From NCBI RefSeq assembly GCF_045679555.1, contig NC_092120.1, positions 11,955,805 through 12,019,804 on the forward strand: DNA of 64,000 nt, read 5' to 3'. The notes under the pieces were generated by a model. It saw only the letters and a program-made list of their open reading frames with translations. It did not search any database and was not told the origin of the DNA. Every line of letters starts with the position of its first letter. Position 1 is the first letter of the stretch. The position numbers were made by a program, and so were the translations under genes. The DNA is from Salvelinus alpinus. Lineage: Eukaryota; Chordata; Actinopteri; Salmoniformes; Salmonidae. Shown here in pieces: positions 25,101-36,018 of this stretch.

Positions 25101-28100
25101 TATATGACCTACATAACAAATAAATCACAACATATGACATTTGCATAGCACAACTCGCTCAGTCCCAGTTCATACCTGTCTCAGTGTCTCCAGCTTCTTC
25201 AGCTGTTCATTATAGCTGTCTGGATTCTCCCCATAGTTCTTCAGAATGAACTGAAAGGACAGAGGGAAAGCAGATAAGAGGGGCCATTGGGAGCTCAGCA
25301 AATAACCTTTATTTAACCAATAAGGTCTATTCATTCAATCAGAAATAGATTTACAGTACCAGTCAAAAGTTTGGACACCACTACTCATTCAAGGGTTTTT
25401 CTTTATTTTTACTATTTTCTACATTGTAGAATAATAATGAAGACATCAAAAGGTATGAAATAACACATGGAATCATGTAGTAACCAAAAAAAGTGTTTAA
25501 CAAATCAAAATATATTTTAGATTTTTCAAAGTAGCCACCCTTTGCCTTGATGACAGCTTTGCACACTCTTGGCATTCTCTCAACCAGCTTCATGAGGTAG
25601 TCACCTGGAACGCTTTTCTAACAGTCTTGAAGGAGTTCCCACATATGCTGAGCACTTGTTGGCTGCTTGTCCTTCACTCTGCGGTCGAACTCATCCCAAA
25701 CCATCTCAATTGGGTTGAGGTCGGGTGATTGTGGAGGCCAGGTCATCTGATGCAGCACTTCATCACTTTCCTTGGTCAAATAGCCCTTACACAGCCTGGA
25801 GGTGTGTTTTGGTTCATTGCCCTGTTGAAAAACACTAAGCGCAAACCAGATGAGATGGTGTATCGCTGCAGAATGCTGTGGTAGCCATGCTGGTTAAGTG
25901 TGCCTTTGCATTCTAAATAAATCACTGAGTGTCACCAGCAAAGCACCTCAACACCACCTCCTCCATGCTTCACGGTGGGAGCCACACATGCGGAGATCAT
26001 CCTTTCAAGAAGAAGTTTGTTGTGCTTCTTATAGGCCTTGATTTTCCTCTAATCAACTCTCTAGGCCTACTCTGCGTCTCACAAATACTGTGGTTGGAAC
26101 CAAAAATCTCAAATTTGGACTCATCAGACCAAAGGACAGATTTCCACCGGTATAATGTCCATTGCTCGTGTTTCTTGGCCAAAGCCAGTCTCTTCTACTT
26201 ATTGGTGTCCTTTAATAGTGGTTTCTTTGTGGCAATTTGACCACAAAGGCCTGATTTCATACAGTCTCCTCTGAACAGTTGATGTTTACATAAGTATTCA
26301 GACCCTTTACAGTACTTTGTTGAAGCACCTTTGGCAGTGATTACAGACTCGAGTCTTCTTGTCTGCTCTGGCTGGGCCCCTCAAGGACATTCAGAAACTT
26401 GTCCCGAAGCCACTCCTGTGTTGTCTTGGCTGTATGCTTAGGGTCGTTGTCCTGTTGGAAGGTTAACCTTCGCCCCAATCTGAGGTCCTGAGCGCTCTGG
26501 AGCAGGTTTTCATCAAGGATCTCTCTGTACTTTGCTCCGTTCATCTTTCCCTCGATCCTGACTAGTCTCCCTGTCCCTGCCACTGAAAAACATCCCCACA
26601 GCACAATGCTGCCACCACCATGCTTCACCGTAGGGATGGTGACAGGTTTCCTCCAGAAGTGACACTTGGCATTCAGGCCAAAGTGTTCAATATTGGTTTC
26701 ATCAGACCAGAGAATCTTGTTTCTCATGGTCTGAGAGTCCTTTAGGTGCCTTTTGGCAAACTCCAAGCGAGCTGCCATGTGCCTTTAAATGAGGAGTGGC
26801 TTCCGTCTTGCCACTCTACCATAAAGGCCTGATTACAACTGTAGTAATCCAATCCTTACTGGGTGTGCAGGCTTCTGTTCCAGCCCAGCACTAACACACC
26901 TGATTTAACTTACCAAACCTAATGAGTTGATAATAATGTGTATTATTGCTGGGCTGGAATAGAAGCATGCTCACCCTGTAGATCAGAGAGTGGAGCAAGG
27001 TTGGCCACCTCTGGTATGGACTTTTTTGTACACCTGAAATTATGCTTTAGTAATAATAGTCTAATTACTAAGATATTACTAACCTTTACAAACAAGTTAG
27101 ATTGTTTGTACTTTTGAAATTATATTCTGATTCATTCCATGTTGATTCATTGAAGTGAAGTGTTTAAACTTGTTTTAATTGTTAACTTAAAAACATTATT
27201 CAAGATGAACTACAGTAGTGCCAATGTTCATTCATCACAGATCACAATTCTGCAATAAAGGTGTGAACAGGATCCGTCTCTAATTTGTCTGTGTTGCTTT
27301 CTTAAATGAACTTTTTGTCCAGTTGTGAGCTCTCCAATTTAAAGTGATACCAGTAGATAATGTATATGTAGCTAACCATGAGCCAGATTTTTTACATGAT
27401 TTTTCTGACCTGAAATTGTTTAGTGCAAATCCAACCGTTATATTCTAGGTACAGTACTGTACATGAAAATAAGGAGCAATTTGTAGGCTAATAAAAATGT
27501 AAAAAAGGAAAATAATGTGGCGTGGGGAGTGTTGTACTTCTACCTTGTTTATTTGCTGAAAATAATTTTAGAATAAAGACTAAATCAGATGGTCAATTGC
27601 AGAAATGTTGGTGTTGATGGTGGGTAAAGAGAAATTTGCACAACAAAATGTACAAGTCAAAGCCCCAATTCCTTTACCCAAAGTACCCATTCATGTACAT
27701 GTACGCTTATGTATTTTACAGGAAGTGAGCTATAATCATCAATTTCATGACACAAGTATAATGAAAGTGCCATAAACTATAATATATGAGAATCACGTTA
27801 AGATACCATAATCCAATTGGAAGCATATTACATGGAAAAGTCATGCTTAGTGAATCATTTACAAACTTATAATGCGTGTTTCTGGTGTTTTCTATCCTTT
27901 AGTGGGAACATTTCACAATTTAATTTACTCAACACATTCACAAATGGTGGCTCTGATCACAGTTTCGAGGTTTAAGAGCACACGCTCATTGTTGTGTAAA
28001 TCTCTCTTCACCCACCATTAACACCAACAATCTCTGCAATCCTCCTACATGCCATTTACCTTATGATTTTGTCTCTGTATTCTAGCATAGCAAAATCATA

Positions 28101-31100
28101 TAGAATTGGAAAACCAGACGCAGCGATGATTGGTTTCAGTCCAACTTTTTTGGTTGCGCTTGCTCGGAACTAATGACAGGCGGAACTACGTTTCATGAAT
28201 GAAAGATTATCAAGCAAATATCTGCTCCTCACTTGATTGGTTAGCGGCAGCGGTGGCAACGTGGAATTTGCATAAAGTAGAGCAGGCCTGAACTTTTTAT
28301 TTCGCTCCGCTAGCAGGGTTCGCACCGCTCACCTTCTCACAATCCCCTGCGCATGTGTTCCAGTTGAAAATTAATGGGGGCGTAACTTTTGGAAGTGGTG
28401 TAAACACTACGATAGAAGTACCTGGCCTGCTTCTCGCTAATGTCAAACGTAGGAAAGTGCCCAGCTGGGCGTATTTTACTTCACCTCACACAGTAAGTCA
28501 ACAAAGACCTTTTTGTATCCATTCAAATTATTGTGACGGTATGCGAATACTTCGTTTGAATGGTTTTGTGCGTCGAAATAGGAACTGTATTTTTTTTTAA
28601 ATGTAGCTATATGCAGAAAAGCCAACAGACAAGGTCTAGGTAGGCATATCAGTGGAGGCTGGTGGGAGGAGGTATAGGAGGACGAGCTCATTGTAATGAC
28701 TGGAATGGTATGACTGGAACAGTATCAGACATATGAAACCTTTTGTTTGACTCTGTTCCAAAAATTCCATTCCAGCCATTTACAATGAGCCCGTCCTCCT
28801 ATAGCTCCTCCCACCATCCTCCTCTGGCTTATCTCTGTTAATGTTGTGCCAATACGAAAAAGCAACACATCGTCTCCAACCTGGCATTTCCTAATTTGTT
28901 GATAAATATAAGTAATCTAAAAACAATAATGAAATGCCATGATAATAACAAAGTTATGTTAAAGTGTACAAACAGAGTTGTGATCCCCCCTGAACGGTTA
29001 TGTCGGTGACCGTTTACATTGGCCTGGACAATTACCATAACCTCAAATTCCAAGATAGCCACAGTTCTACTTAAATGTCAATGATCTAAAAATGCTTAAA
29101 TTGTTCTAACTTAGACCCTATTTTACATGATCTGAGGTTTTGATGTTGTGCCCAACATCGGTTGAGACACAACATGCTCTTGAATATGTGGGTGTCATGT
29201 TTGGCTGATAATTGTACTAACATTTGAATCCAGTTTTTACTTTCAAATGGTACCACAAAGATGGTTGGAGGTCCACATATCAAATAATGTTGACTTGAAT
29301 GGGAATCTGTTGTCTTAAATAATACTGTCAATCCTCCAATGGAAACCAATTGAAATCAAATTTTGTTTGTCACATGCGCCAAATACAACAGTGAAATGCT
29401 TACTTACAAGATCTTAACCAACAATGCAGTTAAGAAAAAAAGAAATAAGAAATAAAAGTAACAAATAATTAAAGAGCAGCAGTAAAATAACAATAGCGAG
29501 GCTATATACAGGAGGTACCTGTATGGGGTAATTGAGGCCGAGCAGTTGCCATACCAGGCAGTGATGCAACCAGTCAGGATGCTCTCGATGGTGCAGCTGT
29601 AGAACCTTTTGAGGATCTGAGTACCCATGCCAAATCTTTTCAGTCTCCTGAGGGGGAATAGGTTTTGTCGTGCCCTCTTCACGACTGTCTTGGTGTGCTT
29701 GGACCATGTAGGTTTGTTGGTAATGTGGACACCAAGTTACTTGAAACTCTCAACCTGCTCCACTACAGCTCCGTCGATGAGAATGGGGGTGTGCTCGGTC
29801 CTCCTTTTCCTGTAGTCCACAATTATCTCCTTTGTCTTGATCACGTTGAGGGAGAGGTTGTTGTCCTGGCACCACATAGTCAGGTCTCTGACCTCCTCCC
29901 TATAAGCTGTCTCATCATTGTCAGTGATCAGGCCTACCACTGTTGTGTCATCGGCAAACTTAATGATGGTGTTGGAGTCGTGCCTGGCCATGCAGTCATG
30001 AGTGAACAGGGAGTACAGGAGGGGACTGAGCACACACCCCCATGGTGAGGATCAGCGTGGCGGATGGGGGTGGCCCGTCAGGAAGTCCAGGATCCAGTTG
30101 CAGAGGGAGGTGTTTAGTCCCAGGGTCCTTAGCTTAGTGATGAGCTTTGAGGGCACTATGGTGTTGAACGCTGAGCTGTAGTTAATGAACAGAATTCTCA
30201 CATAGGTGTTCCTTTTGTCCAGGTGTGAAAGGGCAGTGTGGAGTGCATCATCTGTGGATCTGTTGAGGCGGTATATAAATAGAAGTGGGTCTAGGGTTTC
30301 TGGGATAATGGTGTTGATGTGAGCCATGACCAGCCTTTCAAAGCACTTTGTGGCTACAGACGTGAGTGCTACGGGTCGGTAGTCATTTAGGCAGGTTGCC
30401 TTAGTGTTCTTGGGCACAGGGACTATGGTGGTCTGCTTGAAACATGTTTGTATTACAGACTCAGACAGGGAGAGGTTGAAAATGTCAGTGAAGACACTTG
30501 CCAGTTGGACAGCGCATGCTCTGAGTACACCTCCTGGTAATTTGTCTGGTCCTGCGGCCTTGTGCATGTTGACTTGTTTAAAGGTCTTACTCACTTCGGC
30601 TACAGAGAGCATGATCACACAGTCATCCGGAACAGCTGATGCTCTCGTGCATGCTTCAGTGTCACTTGCCTCAAAGCGAGCATAGAAGTAATTTAGCTCG
30701 TCTGGTAGGCTCGTGCCCTGGGCAGCTCGCGGCTGTGCTTCCCTTTGTAGTCTGTAATAGTTTGCAAGTCCGGCCACATCCGAAGAGGGTCGGGACCGGT
30801 TCAGTACGATTCAATCTTAGTCCTGTATTGATGCTTTGCCTGTTTGATGGTTCGTCGGAGGACATAACGGGATTTCTTATAAGCTTCCGGGTTCGAGTCC
30901 CGCTCCTTGAAAGAAGGCAGCTCTACCCTTTAGCTCAGTGCGAATGTTGTCTGTAATCCATGGCTTCTGGTTGGGGGTATGTACGTACGGTCACTGTGGG
31001 GATGACGTCATTAGTGCATTTATTGATGAAGCCAGTGACTGATGTGGTATACTCCTCAATGCCATCGGAGGAATCCCGGAACATATTCCAGTCTGTACTA

Positions 31101-33810
31101 GCAAAACAGTCCTGTAGCTTAGCATCTGCTTCATCTGACCACTTTCTTATTGACCGAGTCACTGGTGCTTCCTGCTTTAGAGAAGAAAAGATAATAAAGT
31201 ATAGATAATAGAATAGACATGACCATTTAAGTTGAGATTCAATGGTGGGTGGACCAGCGGCCATCTTTGTGGTAGTAATTAGAAGTTAAAATGTTTATTC
31301 AATTTCAGTGGTGTACCCACTGTACCAGATCATTTGCAATGGTCTGAGGGATAGGTCCATTCTATGAAATGTATTTCTATGATTCAAATGACACCCACCC
31401 TGCACTTAAGAGCATGTTGTGTCTCAACTGATGGCGGGCACAACACAAAAACCTCAGATGATGTAAAGTAGGGTCTAAGCTGGAGGTCGACCGATTATGA
31501 TTTTTCAACGCCGATACCGATTATTGGAGGACAAAAAAAGCCGATACTGATTAATAATTTAAAAAAATATATATATATATATATATATATCATACACACA
31601 CACACATTTTTGTAATAATGACAATTGCAACAATACTGAATGAACAATGAACACTTTTATTTTAACTTAATATAATACATAAATAAAATCAATTTAGTCT
31701 CAAATAACATGAGAACATATGTTAAAACGAACCACCAGCTTTCATGGGTCTTCAATATTCCCAGTTAAGAAGTTTTAGGTTGTAGTGCAGAAAGCAGAGC
31801 TTGTCTGCATGGTCCCCTGTCAGTCTGCTCCTCCGCGAAACACAGACCTTATTTGAAGTAGATCAAGACATTCTCTATGGAAGACATGAACGGTAAAATA
31901 ACGAAGGAACCCCTTTCAAGTTCAGCCGCAAGTTATTACAGGAATTATAACGCGTCGACTATTTCTCTCTAAACCATATACCTTTGACTAATCCGGAAAC
32001 TATCACCTCGAAAACAAAACGTTTATTCCGTTCCGTATTTTATCTAACGGGTGGCATCCATGAGTCTAAATATTCCTGTTACATTGCACAACCTTCAATG
32101 TTATGTCATAATTACGTAAAATTCTGGCAAATTAGTTCGCAAAGAGCCAGGCGGCCCAAACTGTTGCATATACCCTGACTCTGCGTGCAATAAACGCAAG
32201 AGAAATGACACAATTTCACCTGGTTAATATTGCCTGCTAACCTGGATTTCTTTTAGCTAAATATGCAGGTTTAAAAATATATACTTGTGTATTGATTTTA
32301 AGAAAGGCATTGATGTTTATGGTTAAGTACACATTGGAGCAATGACAGTCGATTGATTGTTTTTTATAAGATAAGTTTAATGCTAGCTAGCAACTTACCT
32401 TAGCTTACTGCATTCGCGTAACAGGCAGGCTCCTCGTGGAGTGCAATGTAATCAGGTGTTAGAGCATTGGACTAGTTAACTGTAAGGTTGCAAGATTGGA
32501 TCCCCCGAGCTGACAAGGTTAAAAATCTGTTGTTCCTAGGCCGTCATTGAAAATAAGAATGTGTTCTTAACTGACTTGCCTAGTTAAATAAAGATTAAAT
32601 AAAGGTGTAAAAAAATATATATATACCGATTTCCGATTGTTAAGAAAACTTGAAATCGGCCCTAATTTGTGAATATTTAAAAAATCTGAGTTTAAGCGTT
32701 TAGATAATTGACGTTAAAGGTTCAAATCAGTTTTCATATCTAGAAATTATTAAATAATTTGACAACCCTGTTTGTAAGCTTTTAAATTATATCAAACTCA
32801 ACAGTTTATATTTTCCAGTGATTAAGACATGGCTGTCTCATGGTATGGTATGACAAATGGGTAAACTTTGAGCAGTTTTATCTTCTGAATGTTTTGGCAT
32901 CGGGTAAAAAAAAAACTTATTTCATGGGCAAACATGTATGGAAAGTTTTGTTTAAACCAAAAGGGATGCTATCCAAAAGTGATTGAATTTAAATGGATTT
33001 ACCCTACAATGGTTTCTATTTGCATTGAGGTCAAAGGTGACCGACACCATGATACATACACAGCAGTACTGTAGGTAACTATTTTTGTTAAAAAATACAT
33101 TTTGGAAGGATGTGTTAGTTGATAAATTTTTTGATTTTGTCAGATGGATTATTGTACAGTTATTCAAATCTGGTAAGTGGTGGACAAAATTGGAATAGTA
33201 TTGACATGACTACATGACCAAATGTATGTGGAAACCTGCTCGTCGAACATCTCATTCCAAAATCAAGGGCATTAATATTGAGTTGGTCCCCCCTTTGCTG
33301 CTATAACAGCCTCCACATTTGGGAAGGCTTTCCACTAGATGTTGTAACATTGCTGCGGGGACTTGCTTACATTCAGCCACAAGAGCATTAGTGTGCTGAC
33401 GTTGCTTACAGAGGCAGTTTGGAACTCGGTAGTGAGTGATGCAACTGAGGACAGGAGATTTTTGCGCGCTTCAGCACTCGGCGGTCCCGTTCTGTAAGCT
33501 TGTGTGGCCTACCACTTGGCGGCTGAGCCGTTGTTGCTCCTAGACATTTTCCCTTCATAACAGCAATTACAGTTGACCAGGGCAGCTCTAGCAGGGCAGA
33601 CATTTGACGAAATTACTTGTTGGAAAGGTGGCATACTATGACGTTGCAACGTTGAAAGTCACTGAGTTCTTCAATAAGGCCATTCTTTTGCCAATGTTTG
33701 TCTATGGAGATTGCATGGCTGTGTGCTCGATTTTATACACCTGTCAGCAACAGGTATGGCTGAAATAGTAAAATCCATTAATTTGAAGGGGTGTCCACAT
33801 ACTTTTGTGC

Positions 33811-33886
<76 letters not shown>

Positions 33887-36018
33887 TGCATTCTGAACAT
33901 ATTCAGACCCGTTAACTTTTTCCACATTTTGTTACGTTACAACCTTATTGTAAAATTGATTAAATAAAACACTCTCAATCTACACACAATACCCCATAAT
34001 GACAAAGCAAAAACAGGTTTAGAATTTTTTGCAAATTTATCCAAATAAAAACGGAAATACTTTATTTACATAAGTATTCAAACTCTTTGCTATGAGGCTT
34101 GAAATTGAGCTCAGGTGCATCCTGTTTCCATTGATCATCCTTGATATGTTTCTACAACTTGATTGGAGTCCACATGTGTTAATTTCAATTGATTGGACAT
34201 GATTTGGAAAGGCATACACCTGTCTATATAAAGGTCCCAAAGTTGACAGTGCATGTTAGAGCAAAAACCAAGCAATGAGGTCGAAGGAATTGTCCGTAGA
34301 GCCCAGAGACAAGATTGTGTCGAGTCGGAGATCTGGGGAAGGGTACCAAAACATTTCTGCAGCAATGAAGGTCCCCAAGAATACAGTTGTTTCCTTCATT
34401 CTTAAATGGAAGAAGTTTGGAACCACCAAGACTCTTCCTAAAGCTGTCCACCAAGCCAAACTGAGCAATCGGGGGAGAAGGGCCTTGGTCAGGGAGGTAA
34501 CCAAGAACCCGATGGTCACTCTGACAGAGCTCCAGAGTTCCTCGGTGGAGATGGGAGAACCTTCCAGAGGACAACCATCTCTGCAGCCAGACGGAAGCCA
34601 CTCCTCAGTAAGAGGCACATGACAGCCCGCTTGAAGTTTGCCAAAAGGCACCTAAAGGACTCTCAGACCATGAGAAACAAGATTCTCTGGTCTGATGAAA
34701 CCAAGATTGAACACTTTGGCCTGAATGCCAAGAGTCACTTCTGGAGGAAACCTGGCACCATCCCTACGGTGAAGCATGGTGGTGGCAGAATCATGCTGTG
34801 GGGATGTTTTTCAGCGGCAGGGACAGGGAGACTAGTCAGGATCGAGGGAAAGATGAACGGAGCAAAGTACACAGATCCTTGATGAAAACCTGCTCCAGAG
34901 CGCTCAGGACCTCAGACTGGGGGCGAAGGTTCACCTTCCAACAGGACAACGACCCTAAGCACACAGCCAAGACAACGCAGGAGTGGCTTTGAAATGTCCT
35001 TGAGGGGCCCAGCCAGAGCCCTCTTCATTCCTCTCTGGGCTGTCTTTCTCCTTCTTTACATTACTTTTCCATGGACTGTTATGCTTCATTTTCTTTCCAG
35101 ATAAAATCTGTCGCTGTTATAATAAAAATCGTAACCGTCATTGAATGTCATTGACAAAGGTTGCTAGAAAATTGATCTGGGACTAAGGCAGCAAAAAAGA
35201 AGAACCAGAGAGGGCAAAAGTCCTCTAGTAATATCTGGAGCATGAGGCGGAGGAGGAAGAAAGGAGATTGGATAGTAAGGCATAAGACGTCATTGTGGTG
35301 GGTGTGTTACTTTGCAATATTTCTCAATAAATATTGTGAGGGAGAATTTCCTCAGACATATGTTATGATGACTAGGGCAGAGTTTTCCCTGGCCAGATCA
35401 GATGACCAGAAAAAACTCCTGACTCTACTATGACCCTTCACCTAACGTTACTCTGCTGTTCTCTCATTTTAAATCATTCCAGCACTAATTTCTGAATGTC
35501 TTGGCTATTTTTCACCATGCCCCCCCCCCCCCCCCCCTTAATGACAACTGACAGGGGTGTGAACATACAGGATTCCAACCTGCCAGACTTGTCTCTATAT
35601 CAAAGCAAACTGGTTCAGGGTGAATGTGACAATGACATCATTATTTTAAAGACTATTTATTTGTTGTGACTGGGGTATCTGACACATTAACTACATGTTG
35701 ACATAAATAGCTAACTAATTATCAACTTAGCTAACTAACTGTAAACAAAGGCGATTGTCATGGCTGACACAGCTAACCCAATACTAGCTAGCTAACTACC
35801 TTTACTTGATGCGTCAGGCTAATAACAGTCTAGTGCTCGATACTTATGATTATTTTACGTAATCCTTGTCTGCTTGACTTCCGATCTCAACCGCCCGACA
35901 GTGCCCGGTTGTCCCACTCCCTCACCCATCTCACCTGCCTCACCGACGGGCTGAACTCGAACTCCCCTGCCTCTTTCAGATCCAGCCAGATCATTGGCAT
36001 ACGGGGGACCGCCTCCAT
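10989..36018 (-). CDS. ptpn23: ptpn23, complete: HD-PTP, Bro1-domain tyrosine-phosphatase-like ESCRT adaptor
   Basis: Twenty-three coding exons in transcription order: 35935-36018 (ATG at 36018), 25176-25250, 24924-25051, 19723-19799, 19558-19607, 19247-19378, 19030-19110, 18666-18797, 18515-18562, 18322-18378, 18120-18178, 17848-17927, 17575-17755, 17318-17463, 16913-17233, 16581-16735, 16125-16276, 13414-15895, 12928-13112, 12734-12838, 12482-12620, 12192-12308, 10989-11564. All junctions are GT-AG and phases match; the sum is 5562 nt (1853 aa), longer than the human protein (about 1640 aa) because of the proline-rich region. Start [18 protein letters not shown] and end DPLWSLNKN match HD-PTP as remembered. 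Order: Bro1 domain, coiled-coil V domain, Pro/Gln-rich region, PTP-like domain, PEST-like tail. HD-PTP works on endosomes in ESCRT-dependent sorting of ubiquitinated receptors. Confidence 0.97.
11567..12186. other. ptpn23 intron, nothing further seen
   Basis: AT-rich intron without repeats that I recognise; the two short ORFs in it overlap each other on opposite strands and have no family features. Confidence 0.6.
12192..13112 (-). CDS. ptpn23: ptpn23 exons for the PTP-like catalytic domain
   Basis: Four exons with [51 protein letters not shown] and [20 protein letters not shown]. By exon arithmetic the signature cysteine is about residue 1576 and the arginine about 1582. Departures from active classical PTPs: WPE instead of WPD, HCSSG instead of HCSAG and, in the preceding exon, KNRH instead of KNRY. 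The same differences are, as I recall, in mammalian HD-PTP, which is reported to have little or no phosphatase activity. The cysteine and arginine are intact, so substrate binding remains possible. Confidence 0.95.
13414..15895 (-). CDS. ptpn23: ptpn23 giant exon: end of V domain, Pro/Gln-rich region, start of PTP domain
   Basis: A single 2482-nt exon. It opens with [20 protein letters not shown] and closes with [20 protein letters not shown] ... [20 protein letters not shown]. In between are about 600 residues rich in P, Q, G, M and H with repeated motifs such as QPMPP, QMPP, HPQ and GYQPQ, presumably SH3/TSG101/ALG-2-type docking sequence. This low-complexity part accounts for the extra length over human HD-PTP. 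Strong G-richness on the + strand makes spurious ORFs there. Confidence 0.95.
16125..17755 (-). CDS. ptpn23: ptpn23 exons for the coiled-coil V domain
   Basis: Exons 13-17 encode the helical V-domain-like arm, for example [100 protein letters not shown] and [20 protein letters not shown]. These regions are charged, heptad-like and well conserved. The intron between 16276 and 16581 begins, on the gene strand, with AT-poor sequence and ends in a 220-nt pyrimidine tract. Confidence 0.94.
16277..16498 (-). repeat. 220-nt polypurine/polypyrimidine tract abutting a ptpn23 acceptor
   Basis: On + it is (GAGG/GA)n; on the gene strand a nearly pure C/T tract running into the acceptor ctctatag before exon 16125-16276. 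The branch point is either inside the tract or more than 220 nt upstream. It could form triplex (H-) DNA. Confidence 0.9.
16753..16855. repeat. AT microsatellite with acattt SINE-tail repeats
   Basis: (AT)n, then acatttacatttacattt and aagtcatttaagtcattta, resembling the tail repeat of a salmonid tRNA-SINE, then more (AT)n, in a ptpn23 intron. Confidence 0.6.
17848..25250 (-). CDS. ptpn23: ptpn23 exons for the Bro1 domain
   Basis: Exons 2-12 encode about residues 29-335, and with exon 1 most of the Bro1 domain. Landmarks: [114 protein letters not shown] and [16 protein letters not shown]. Bro1 domains bind CHMP4-type ESCRT-III subunits. Exon sizes are small (48-132 nt) with conserved phases. 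The start of the fourth exon (19723-19799) is also present as a stray fragment at 24436-24526. Confidence 0.95.
18829..18953. mobile_element. short TIR element (MITE), copy 2
   Basis: Ends gggtcgtactcatta / attgagaacgaccc are inverted repeats; the core gcaaaacgttttgcaacaga is shared with 7010-7137. It lies in a ptpn23 intron. Confidence 0.6.
19136..19215. repeat. (GT)n microsatellite
   Basis: About 30 uninterrupted GT units followed by gtctgtgt variants in a ptpn23 intron. Confidence 0.97.
19861..20565 (-). mobile_element. truncated Sleeping-Beauty-type Tc1 element
   Basis: Degenerate end aagttgaaatcggaag at the left and acttccgacttcaactg at the right, bordered by TA. On the - strand it keeps transposase pieces such as [29 protein letters not shown] and the C-terminal [20 protein letters not shown]. 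The N-terminal DNA-binding half is deleted and frames are broken. It lies in ptpn23 intron 3, exactly at the end of the duplicated segment described in the findings. Confidence 0.85.
20566..21779 (-). mobile_element. 5'-truncated non-LTR retrotransposon (LINE) with YADD reverse-transcriptase motif
   Basis: On the - strand: [20 protein letters not shown] (RT catalytic YADD), then [38 protein letters not shown] and [20 protein letters not shown], across two frames with a break near 21335. The 3' end has no long poly(A). Clade not determined (Rex/Jockey-like superfamily likely). Dead copy. Confidence 0.75.
21849..22918. mobile_element. non-autonomous hAT-like transposon
   Basis: Inverted ends CAGCGGCCACCAACC (21849) and GGTTGGTGACCACTG (ending 22918). 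No transposase frame inside, and no intact 8-bp target duplication is visible. It lies in ptpn23 intron 3. Confidence 0.6.
22919..24318. other. ptpn23 intron 3, unassigned AT-rich sequence
   Basis: No coding exon or recognised repeat; short ORFs only. Confidence 0.5.
24319..24406. repeat. 44-bp tandem duplication
   Basis: Two copies of a unit starting cgagttcgcccaaaatgtaa and ending cctttttta/c, differing by one base (gatcAaaacc / gatcCaaacc). Confidence 0.92.
24436..24526 (-). pseudogene. ptpn23: duplicated fragment of a ptpn23 exon and its acceptor
   Basis: Closely matches 19777-19862, which covers the first bases of the fourth coding exon (ttttccagaaaatatttctg), the acceptor and about 60 intronic bases up to ggtgtgtgtcta. 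In this copy the exon part is only about 25 bases long, and gtaactatgaaac replaces the rest. It would act only as a decoy acceptor. Confidence 0.85.
24572..24790. mobile_element. MITE with TTAGGG-like interior
   Basis: Ends actttatttggatagtcc and gactatccaaataaagt are inverted repeats. Subterminal gtccatctgtagatgctc occurs on both sides; the centre is degenerate ttagggttaggg. It lies in ptpn23 intron 3. Confidence 0.8.
25354..26284 (-). mobile_element. Tc1-like element, 3' part truncated
   Basis: Starts with TA plus cagtaccagtcaaaagtttg. On the - strand it carries degenerate transposase text ([20 protein letters not shown] around 26100-26180). It is abutted by a different Tc1 family at about 26285, so one element was inserted into or recombined with the other. 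In ptpn23 intron 1. Confidence 0.8.
26285..26836 (-). mobile_element. Tc1-like element fragment (family of 33885)
   Basis: Begins tttacataagtattcagacc. A 145-codon open frame on the - strand (26341-26778) reads [40 protein letters not shown] and [14 protein letters not shown], the DDE-transposase middle. It has no second end, so it is a fragment. Confidence 0.85.
26856..26984. mobile_element. palindromic MITE
   Basis: Ends gcaggcttctgttccagccc and gggctggaatagaagcatgc are inverted over about 33 bases around a 60-base centre. Confidence 0.8.
27000..27594. other. ptpn23 intron 1, no feature seen
   Basis: AT-rich sequence with only short ORFs. Confidence 0.5.
27595..28043. mobile_element. foldback element with ~45-bp inverted ends
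   Basis: Left gttggtgttgatggtgggta and right ttcacccaccattaacacca are inverted repeats (several mismatches) extending to gcacaac / gttgtgt. No coding interior. Confidence 0.7.
28650..28828. mobile_element. palindromic MITE (gtggaggctg family), copy 1
   Basis: cagtggaggctggtgggagg at the left versus cctcccaccatcctcctctg at the right; the inner arms (attgtaatgactggaatgg / ccattccagccatttacaat) also pair. A related copy lies at 56046-56195. Confidence 0.8.
29108..31483. mobile_element. foldback transposon with >200-bp inverted arms, interrupted by a LINE
   Basis: Left arm from 29108 (ttagaccctattttacatga) to about 29335; right arm about 31215-31483, reverse complement ending agggtctaa. Shared blocks: gagacacaacatgctctt and accacaaagatgg. 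The LINE copy 29344-31210 fills the space between the arms. Confidence 0.85.
29344..31210 (-). mobile_element. L2-like LINE copy, degenerate
   Basis: On the - strand from 31210 to 29344: [60 protein letters not shown], and then [19 protein letters not shown] with the RT catalytic FADD. Separate frames show at least two frameshifts. The 3' tail region (aatcaaattttgtttgtcac on +) is a common salmonid repeat end. Endonuclease part missing; not functional. Confidence 0.85.
31484..32665. mobile_element. hAT-like non-autonomous element (gtcgaccgatta family) carrying a SINE
   Basis: Left end ggaggtcgaccgattatg; near the right, taccgatttccgattgttaa and gaaatcggccctaattt. The terminal part of the right end is missing. 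An (AT)n/(CA)n tract lies at 31568-31606. Confidence 0.6.
32436..32612 (+). mobile_element. tRNA-derived SINE inside the hAT-like element
   Basis: tRNA-like head gttagagcattggactagtt and B-box-like ggttgcaagattggatcc; body cctaggccgtcattgaaaat; tail ttaaataaag. Matches 50586-50774. Confidence 0.75.
33210..33806. mobile_element. internally deleted Tc1-like element
   Basis: Ends ctacatgaccaaatgtatgt and gtgtccacatacttttgtg are inverted. A deletion joins gagcattagtgtgctgacgt near 33400. On the - strand, [18 protein letters not shown] resembles the transposase HTH region. Confidence 0.75.
33807..33882. repeat. (GT)n(AT)n microsatellite
   Basis: Compound dinucleotide repeat lying exactly between two Tc1-like elements. 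Confidence 0.95.
33885..35020 (+). mobile_element. Tc1-like element, 3'-truncated, most complete transposase in the window
   Basis: 5' end cagtgcattctgaacatatt and ccacattttgttacgttaca. The + strand frame from 34275 starts with [20 protein letters not shown], with the [23 protein letters not shown]; a second frame from 34619 has [20 protein letters not shown], and a third carries [18 protein letters not shown]. Two frameshifts split it; the C-terminus and 3' end are missing. In ptpn23 intron 1. Confidence 0.88.
35021..35930. other. ptpn23 intron 1, proximal part
   Basis: Contains a C homopolymer (35520-35537) and repeated gctagctaact-type words. No coding exon seen. Confidence 0.6.

Noticed and set aside
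29737-30777. LINE reverse-transcriptase ORFs as host genes
   Set aside because: Clear retrotransposon text with FADD and frameshifts, located inside a foldback element.
34275-34992. Possible active Tc1 transposase gene
   Set aside because: At least two frameshifts and a missing 3' end; a dead copy, annotated only as a mobile element.
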